From: Zygosaccharomyces rouxii
Lineage: Eukaryota; Ascomycota; Saccharomycetes; Saccharomycetales; Saccharomycetaceae
NCBI RefSeq assembly: GCF_000026365.1
Contig: NC_012996.1
Location: 1,364,001-1,428,000 of the forward strand
Direction: 5' to 3'
Length of the DNA stretch: 64,000 bases
Below are positions 59,303 through 64,000 of the stretch, piece by piece. The stretch's first letter is position 1; each line of letters starts with the position of its first letter. The position numbers were made by a program, and so were the translations under genes. The notes below the pieces were generated by a model that ran no database searches, was not told the origin of the DNA, and saw only the letters and a program-made list of their open reading frames with translations.

Positions 59303-60344
59303 ATTGAACAATAATAATGCTGGTAAATGGCGGGAACTATATCAAGCAACTTATCAAATGCGTATGGCTCCAGATTTTAACAGTATTGAACTACAGCTGA
59401 GACTATTGAACAGAATCGCAGAATCAGAAACACGCTGGATAACAAATTTACTGTATGGTGTTGCACGAAACCTAGTCGATAAATGTTTCAAGGAAACTGA
59501 AACTTGTGATGACGCTGATACAAACAACTCTAAATTATCACAATGCGCAAGAACCATACATCGGAGTTTTAACCTTTGTCTCAACGATAGAAACCCAAAT
59601 GACATTGAGAACAGACGCGTCGGGTGCTACAGCCTAGCGCCTTTGGAGTGCAAGATCTACCACAGGCTACAGAATCGTGATATGACTAAGAACTTGATCA
59701 AAGTTCTCGAAAGCAGGTCAAATGAGTTGAATAAAGACGTCCCGTCTCACATAGTTGCATATCACTACTACATCGGTGAGCACTATGCATATGAAGGCAA
59801 GCACGAAGTCTCGTGTAAACATTTACAGTTGGCTTTAGCCAACTGTTCTTATCACAGCGATCAGCTGTGGTACATACTTTTGTTACTGGTTCCACAAACG
59901 ATGCTTTGCGAAAGAAGATATTGTAACGTGAAAACGTTGCAAAAGATATGCGATGCCAAGACCTTTAGCAAACTGATGAAGTACTACGATGTACCCCTTA
60001 GATGCTTTATCGACGGGAACGTGGAAGCGTACGATGAGCACCTGGAGAGATACGAACGGTTCTTTTTGAGCCATAACCTGTACGTTTGCATGTTGCAGTT
60101 GAGAGAAATGGTTGTGTTGAAGTACTGTAAGTTATGTTGGTTACACGGGTCGCAGAAGAGTATTACGCGTCTGGACGTCTTTACGCGTAACAAACGAAGC
60201 GACGAATCCCTTGACCAGCTCGAGTGTGTGCTTGCCAACCTGATTGCCAAGGGCCATGTTAAGGGGTACCTTTCGCATTCTAACAGATGCATAGTTCTCA
60301 GCAAACGAGATCCTTTTCCACGAAGGGTAACGCATTGCACGTGA
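59217..60344 (+). CDS. CSN12: Csn12-like PCI-domain protein
   Basis: The protein has 375 residues from the ATG at 59217 (MDNLCSSILRFLIGDELE); an alternative ATG at 59358 would remove 47 residues. The helical C-terminal half has the PCI layout: KIYHRLQNRDMTKNLIKVLE, IVAYHYYIGEHYAYEGKHEVSCKHLQLAL, and a winged-helix-like end VLANLIAKGHVKGYLSHSNRCIVLSKRDPFP. Csn12 forms a TREX-2-like complex with Thp3 and Sem1 and is linked to mRNA biogenesis and splicing; it was first described with the yeast COP9 signalosome. S. cerevisiae CSN12 (YJR084W) is beside ACF4 and TMH11. Confidence 0.85.
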   Translation: MDNLCSSILRFLIGDELEDDVDADEVASILNNNNAGKWRELYQATYQMRMAPDFNSIELQLRLLNRIAESETRWITNLLYGVARNLVDKCFKETETCDDADTNNSKLSQCARTIHRSFNLCLNDRNPNDIENRRVGCYSLAPLECKIYHRLQNRDMTKNLIKVLESRSNELNKDVPSHIVAYHYYIGEHYAYEGKHEVSCKHLQLALANCSYHSDQLWYILLLLVPQTMLCERRYCNVKTLQKICDAKTFSKLMKYYDVPLRCFIDGNVEAYDEHLERYERFFLSHNLYVCMLQLREMVVLKYCKLCWLHGSQKSITRLDVFTRNKRSDESLDQLECVLANLIAKGHVKGYLSHSNRCIVLSKRDPFPRRVTHCT

Positions 60345-60406
60345 TATGATTTATCTTCGGAATAAACGAGAGATTAATGTCGTTTAGGTGACGTAATAAT
60401 TTTTGC

Positions 60407-60577
60407 ATGACCGGGCGAAGGAAAGACAAAGAAGGAATGAAGATGACCCAGGGAAGGAGGTTAATGACCTACCTGTGCCTGGATATGGACGGGTATGACC
60501 AAGATTAGTGATCCTTTTGCATGACCCGGCGCACATGTATTGTAGCATTTACGAAGTATGACCCACTTATTGGTCAT
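60407..60577 (+). promoter_or_regulatory. Seven-copy ATGACC array upstream of the small SPO24-like gene
   Basis: ATGACC occurs at 60407, 60443, 60464, 60495, 60521 and 60558 on the plus strand and once inverted (GGTCAT, 60572-60577). All seven fall within 171 bp and end just before the TATA box. Two copies share a longer context, TTTTGCATGACC followed by GGGCG or CGGCG. The copies are spaced 21-37 bp. I cannot name the factor; the core resembles no common yeast site I know well. Confidence 0.75.
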
Positions 60578-60600
60578 ACATCAATATAGCCTGGAGAAAG

Positions 60601-60735
60601 TATATAAAGAGTAGTAAGATCAGTTCCTTAGAGCTATCTCCAGCTTCTGTCAAGATATCATCAAGAACAACAACAAGCTTCATTACAGGCTACAACTACA
60701 ACAACAACAACTACAACAACTACAACTACAATAAA
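60601..60735 (+). promoter_or_regulatory. TATA box and CAA-rich leader of the small gene
   Basis: TATATAAAG at 60601-60609 lies 135 bp upstream of the ATG. The leader ends in a run of ACAACA/CTACAA units (60662-60731) without any ATG and then ATAAAATGG, an A-rich start context. Such unstructured CAA-rich leaders are typical of strongly translated yeast mRNAs. Confidence 0.7.
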
Positions 60736-60846
60736 ATGGCTTTCCTACCTTTGACTTCAGAAATTCAACAACCATTTGTTATCCCAGAACTGTCACCAGT
60801 CTCAGCACCATCAACTAGACAAAACAGCGTCTGCGAGCAGAAATAA
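60736..60846 (+). CDS. SPO24: 36-residue protein, likely Spo24
   Basis: A 36-codon frame opens at ATG 60736 with MAFLPLTSEIQQPFVIPE, continues through SPVSAPSTRQNSVCEQK, and stops with TAA. It has no membrane segment or signal peptide; it has Ser/Pro sites and an RQNS motif that could be phosphorylated. Reasons to call it a gene: a clear TATA box, a CAA-rich ATG-free leader, an optimal start context and the ATGACC array. In S. cerevisiae SPO24 (YPR036W-A), a small sporulation gene, lies between VMA13 and ERV2, which is the position here once the interleaved chromosome X genes are removed. The protein is shorter than the 67 residues I recall for yeast, so orthology is inferred mainly from position. 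Confidence 0.6.
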   Translation: MAFLPLTSEIQQPFVIPELSPVSAPSTRQNSVCEQK

Positions 60847-61250
60847 GCTAATTTGGACTGGGTGGAAACGGTATGGAGAAACAATATGGGTAACGAACGG
60901 ATTTGTTATTAAAAAAAATAAAAATAAAAAAAAAATGAGATTTATACTATTTTGTAACATAGCATAGGTGTTTTATACCATTTTAAGCATTGATGTTTTT
61001 AAGATACTATTGATATATTGTCCTATGAGTACTTAATTCTTTTATCGTCGTAGTGGGGCATACGAGTGTGGGGGAGGGGAGATCAGCATTGTCCGAAACT
61101 CCGACGGAGAGAGAATGTGGAACGTGATATTCACGTGATATTTGCTGACAAAAGGCCTATATAGATGGACACCCTCCTAAGAGAGACCAGGTACATCGGT
61201 ATACCTGCTTAAGGAGCTACTTAATTCGATATTTAAATACTTAGTCTAAA
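60847..61250. other. Convergent intergenic region SPO24-like / TMH11 (404 bp)
   Basis: The region after the small gene is A/T-rich (3' end). Further on, CGTGATATT occurs twice 11 bp apart (61123-61131, 61134-61142), the second within TCACGTGA. This is followed by CTATATAG (61160-61167), a promoter-like layout although both flanking genes end here. Only a 15-codon frame follows. No known RNA is recognised. Confidence 0.45.
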
Positions 61251-61565
61251 TTAGTAGAATTCCTTGTACTTCTTGAAGTAGTAGAGAGAACCGACACCAC
61301 CAAGCAGGGTCAAAGCAACGGGGACCGGTTTAGTAAACTTGGATGGTACACCTCTTGCAATACCAGTAGCTAGTAGAATAGCAGAGGTACCTAGGGCAAT
61401 TTCTAATCCGCCGTCACTGTTCTGGTGCAACAAGTAACCTGCGTAGCCGTAGATTCCACCGAACAAGAGTCCAGCAGCCAATGATGGAACTGAGCCCTTA
61501 CGGAAGTAGCCCATGGCACCTCCAAAAGCTGTCAAAAACCCTAAAGTATAAGCAGGATGTTCCAT
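61251..61565 (-). CDS. TMH11: Tmh11, TMEM14-family membrane protein
   Basis: The protein has 104 residues with four hydrophobic segments: LGFLTAFGGAMGYF, SLAAGLLFGGIYGYAGYLL, IALGTSAILLATGIARG and VPVALTLLGGVGSLYYF. Glycine-rich helices, HPAYTLGFL at the start and YYFKKYKEFY at the end are typical of the TMEM14/UPF0136 family. Vertebrate TMEM14C is a mitochondrial protein needed for heme synthesis; the yeast protein (YJR085C) is uncharacterised and reported in mitochondria. It is divergent from STE18 over 225 bp, as in S. cerevisiae (YJR085C/YJR086W). Confidence 0.92.
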   Translation of the reverse strand: MEHPAYTLGFLTAFGGAMGYFRKGSVPSLAAGLLFGGIYGYAGYLLHQNSDGGLEIALGTSAILLATGIARGVPSKFTKPVPVALTLLGGVGSLYYFKKYKEFY

Positions 61566-61790
61566 TATTTCTTTTTATATCTTTGATTTACTTTTTTTCT
61601 GGTTTGTTATGAATGTGTGTTGAAGTTAAGATCTAACGTTTACAGGATGTTTCGGAGAAGCGAGTGCCTCAAGAGTGGTTCAGTATTTAGGATATTAGGC
61701 GATGGGGGGAGGGAGAATACATACAAAAAACCTATTACAATTGAACTTGTCAGTATGAAGCATATGTAGTCTTATCGGTATAAAGCTCAG

Positions 61791-62087
61791 ATGAATCAGG
61801 ACCAGCAGCTTTCACTGAAGATTAAGTACCTTAAACTAAAGCGAGTCAACGGACTCAATAATAAACTCAGGGGTGAACTGTCTAGGGAGAGAATCACAGC
61901 CTCTAATGCATGTCTTTCAATAGTTAATTATGTTTCCACCCATAAGGATTATGCGATTCCCGAGATATGGGGGTACCCAAGTCCAGGTGCTAATCACTTC
62001 CGAGATGGCCAAAGATTAAGACTGAGACAGGCACCGGGGCAGGTCCGCGGTTCAGGTAGTGACGCTGCCTGTTGTACAATCATGTAG
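61791..62087 (+). CDS. STE18: G protein gamma subunit Ste18
   Basis: The protein has 98 residues. The coiled-coil core LSLKIKYLKLKRVNGLNNKLR, ELSRERITASNACLSI and the IPEIWGYPSPGANHF segment are close to yeast Ste18. The C-terminus ends CCTIM: C95-T-I-M is the farnesylated CAAX box and C94 the likely palmitoylation site. With Ste4 it forms the G-beta-gamma dimer that transmits the mating pheromone signal at the plasma membrane. It lacks the N-terminal Gln-rich extension of the S. cerevisiae protein (110 residues). Confidence 0.95.
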   Translation: MNQDQQLSLKIKYLKLKRVNGLNNKLRGELSRERITASNACLSIVNYVSTHKDYAIPEIWGYPSPGANHFRDGQRLRLRQAPGQVRGSGSDAACCTIM

Positions 62088-62133
62088 TATTTGTTTTGGT
62101 TATTATTTAGTTTAAGAACTTCTTTTTTTTTTT

Positions 62134-62748
62134 TTATCCACCTTGCTGACCTTCTCTTTGTAGGGAAACTTTGTTAGATTTTAAGCTATCACGGATCTTA
62201 CCTTCACCATCACCACATCCACAGTCGTAGTCTTCTAAGATCGTCGAACAATCGTAAATGGGCTTGTGTAAGTATTCATTGACTATATTGTGAATGTGAC
62301 AACCCCACATGGCAGCGGTAACTCTACTAGAGGTTTGGGGTGGATTGGTCTCTAACATCTTCACAAAATGATAGGAACATTCACCACAGGGGTATAGTTC
62401 TGCATAGAGATGAATAAAACTGTTTAGCTTGTTTCTTTGTTCCTCGGTAGGTTCATCTGGGAATCTTGCCAGTAAGGTATGGAAATATTTCCAAGATGCA
62501 CGTCCTAATTCTTTCTTAGCCTCTTGATCCGGCATTGACGGCATTATAGTACCTGGGACGCTAGCACCCTCGGTGGGTTTGGGTTTGGGTTGATTTTGAT
62601 TTTGAAGCTGAGTGCCATCACCTTTGTAATCGATTTCTGGCTTTGTATATGAAAGCTCACTCGAGGAGAGAAACCACCAAAGTCCCACGAGCGCAGCAGC
62701 AGCTATAATCCTTACCAGATGACTTTGACGATATCCAACCTTCTTCAT
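62134..62748 (-). CDS. ERV2: ER sulfhydryl oxidase Erv2
   Basis: The protein has 204 residues from ATG 62748; upstream codons in frame lack a well-placed ATG. An N-terminal signal anchor (about 12-29, VRIIAAAALVGLWWFLS) is followed by a linker and the Erv/ALR domain: ELGRASWKYFHTLLARFPDEP, active-site pair C121-C124 (YPCGECSYHF), C150/C167, and the shuttle C176-G-C178 near the C-terminus. Erv2 is an FAD-dependent oxidase that makes disulfides in the ER lumen and passes electrons to O2. It is convergent with STE18 (46 bp between stops). S. cerevisiae ERV2 is YPR037C, near TIP41 (YPR040W). Confidence 0.95.
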   Translation of the reverse strand: MKKVGYRQSHLVRIIAAAALVGLWWFLSSSELSYTKPEIDYKGDGTQLQNQNQPKPKPTEGASVPGTIMPSMPDQEAKKELGRASWKYFHTLLARFPDEPTEEQRNKLNSFIHLYAELYPCGECSYHFVKMLETNPPQTSSRVTAAMWGCHIHNIVNEYLHKPIYDCSTILEDYDCGCGDGEGKIRDSLKSNKVSLQREGQQGG

Positions 62749-62931
62749 TATTAGTATTACTATTGAGGGATAGTCTCGTGTTCTTATGCTGCCTGGACCT
62801 TTTTTGAAGTACAAGAGGAAGAAGCAAATGAGTTGAAAGAAAGCTTACCACTACATGTCATCAGTCTATACAAAGAAAGGAAAAAAAAAAGAGTGAAAGT
62901 TTAAACGAGGGCGGCTTACCATTCACTTAAA

Positions 62932-64000
62932 ATGTCTGGTAAAAGGTATCATACTAAAGGTATAAATGTTATAGAGGTTAACAGTGCTAGGGATGCCCAT
63001 GCAAGAACTGTTCATGCAAGATTACCGGTTAATCAGCAGCCACAACAGCAACAACAAGACTTTACAAGAGAACAACTTCCAATACCAAGCAGAAGCGTAT
63101 ATCCGAGGCCCAGCGCAACTACACCAAGGCATATTTGTAACAACCCAAATAACCCACCATGTGCAAGATGTGGTACAACGATTATACCATCACCAAGAGC
63201 AACTTTGCCCCTAGAGGATTGTCCTTCTGTAACGATTGATAATTGGACAATTTCTACTAGAAAGAGACCGATATTAAATTCACAAGAGTTTGAGAATTGG
63301 GAGAGTAACAAATTGAAAGGGTTGACTTTACCAGAAATGATCTTCGGTAATAATTATGTAAGGGTAGAGAACACTAGAGACAATTGGACATTAGAATTTA
63401 ACGCACTTGATGCCTTAAAGCACGTTAAGTTAGAGGACTCTGGTATCAGGGTCGCATATTCCCAAAAATGGATTGATTCAAAACAAGAGAAGCACAGGAA
63501 AAACCTGCCAGAAGGTGCAAGTTTTGACATCGAGGAATCTTCCTTGAAGATTGCTCATCACTACGATTGGACTTATACGACTAAATACAAGGGAACTGAA
63601 AGTGGGACATCGAGATTACAAAGGGACGATGAGGCGAAGCTACCAATAGATAAATTATCACGACCTGATAACATTTTGTTCTATGATGATATGATTCTTT
63701 TTGAAGATGAGTTGGCGGATAACGGTATTTCCATGCTTAACGTGAAGATACGTGTTATGGATGAAAGGTTACTAATTCTTAGTCGGTTTTTCCTAAGGGT
63801 CGATGACGTTTTAATAAGAGTGATAGATACAAGGGTTTGCATAGAATTTCAGGAGAATAAAGTCTTGAGAGAGTTCAAAGAACATGAAGGTGCTTACAAG
63901 GATATTATCCTCAGACACAGATCTTCGCATTCTCATGATCCAAAGGCAGCTCTTAGGGACAGCAATTGGGTTGTGCAGAATACACCTCTCGTTAGTCGAC
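62932..64000 (+). CDS. TIP41: TOR signalling regulator Tip41 (3' truncated by window)
   Basis: ATG 62932 (MSGKRYHTKGINVIEVNSA) opens 356 codons with no stop before the window end. A variable N-terminus with QPQQQQQD and a CNNPNNPPCARC patch precedes the conserved TIP41 domain: ITIDNWTIST-like VTIDNWTISTRKRPILNSQEF, LPEMIFGNNYV, DWTYTTKYKG, FYDDMILFEDELADNGISMLNVKIRVM and RFFLRVDDVLIRVIDTR. Tip41 binds Tap42 and promotes PP2A-type phosphatase activity when TORC1 is low. The missing part is probably short, since the yeast protein is 356 residues. Only the end of the protein cannot be judged. Confidence 0.96.
   Translation, partial: MSGKRYHTKGINVIEVNSARDAHARTVHARLPVNQQPQQQQQDFTREQLPIPSRSVYPRPSATTPRHICNNPNNPPCARCGTTIIPSPRATLPLEDCPSVTIDNWTISTRKRPILNSQEFENWESNKLKGLTLPEMIFGNNYVRVENTRDNWTLEFNALDALKHVKLEDSGIRVAYSQKWIDSKQEKHRKNLPEGASFDIEESSLKIAHHYDWTYTTKYKGTESGTSRLQRDDEAKLPIDKLSRPDNILFYDDMILFEDELADNGISMLNVKIRVMDERLLILSRFFLRVDDVLIRVIDTRVCIEFQENKVLREFKEHEGAYKDIILRHRSSHSHDPKAALRDSNWVVQNTPLVSR

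Overview
The window is nuclear DNA of a budding yeast of the family Saccharomycetaceae. The genes are compact and mostly intronless, the two introns carry yeast consensus sites (GTATGT, TACTAAC-type branch, short exon 1), and nearly every protein has a clear Saccharomyces cerevisiae counterpart. Gene order points to a lineage that did not undergo the whole-genome duplication. Genes that S. cerevisiae splits between chromosome IV (GCN2, RTT103, HRQ1, SRP101, SSD1, DPL1, HDA2, MHR1, SUR2, ATP5) and chromosome VIII (SRB2, BCD1, VMA10, MSC7, RRF1, PUT2, BRL1, NEL1) are interleaved here in single copy. The same is true of XVI (ARP7, GLN1, VMA13, SPO24, ERV2, TIP41) and X (EAF6, ACF4, CSN12, TMH11, STE18). 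Zygosaccharomyces or Torulaspora is my best guess, but I cannot fix the genus by eye.

Layout. 1-36 kb is the IV/VIII block: a truncated GCN2, spliced SRB2, RTT103, HRQ1, SRP101, a divergent acyl-CoA desaturase with no counterpart at this place in S. cerevisiae, BCD1, spliced VMA10, MSC7, RRF1, SSD1, PUT2, BRL1, DPL1, HDA2, NEL1, MHR1, SUR2 and ATP5. 36.5-53.2 kb is a chromosome X (YJL104-YJL109) block: an H/ACA snoRNA that I identify as snR37, then PAM16, a SET3/SET4 ancestor, IME2, an unsplit PRM10 and UTP10. 53.2-64 kb is the XVI/X block, ending in a TIP41 cut by the window edge. The junctions ATP5|snR37 and UTP10|EAF6 are where S. cerevisiae synteny changes.

Functions are mainly housekeeping. 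They include amino acid and nitrogen metabolism or sensing (GCN2, PUT2, GLN1, TIP41), sphingolipid and fatty acid metabolism (DPL1, SUR2, the desaturase), ribosome biogenesis (UTP10, BCD1, snR37), V-ATPase (VMA10, VMA13), mitochondrion (RRF1, MHR1, ATP5, PAM16), chromatin and transcription (HDA2, SET3, EAF6, ARP7, SRB2, RTT103), meiosis and mating (IME2, PRM10, STE18, SPO24), and secretory pathway or ER (SRP101, NEL1, ERV2).

Several promoters carry recognisable sites that fit their gene: a Put3 palindrome at PUT2, PAC and RRPE motifs at UTP10 and BCD1, URS1 and MSE at IME2, Gcn4 and GATA sites at GLN1, and a Tbf1 site at snR37. The most unusual signals are a seven-copy ATGACC array in front of a 36-codon gene, the divergent desaturase with an altered metal-site motif, the well-formed snoRNA with a readable guide pocket, and an overlapping head-to-head ACF4/CSN12 pair. 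No transposon, CRISPR array, tRNA gene or centromere was found.
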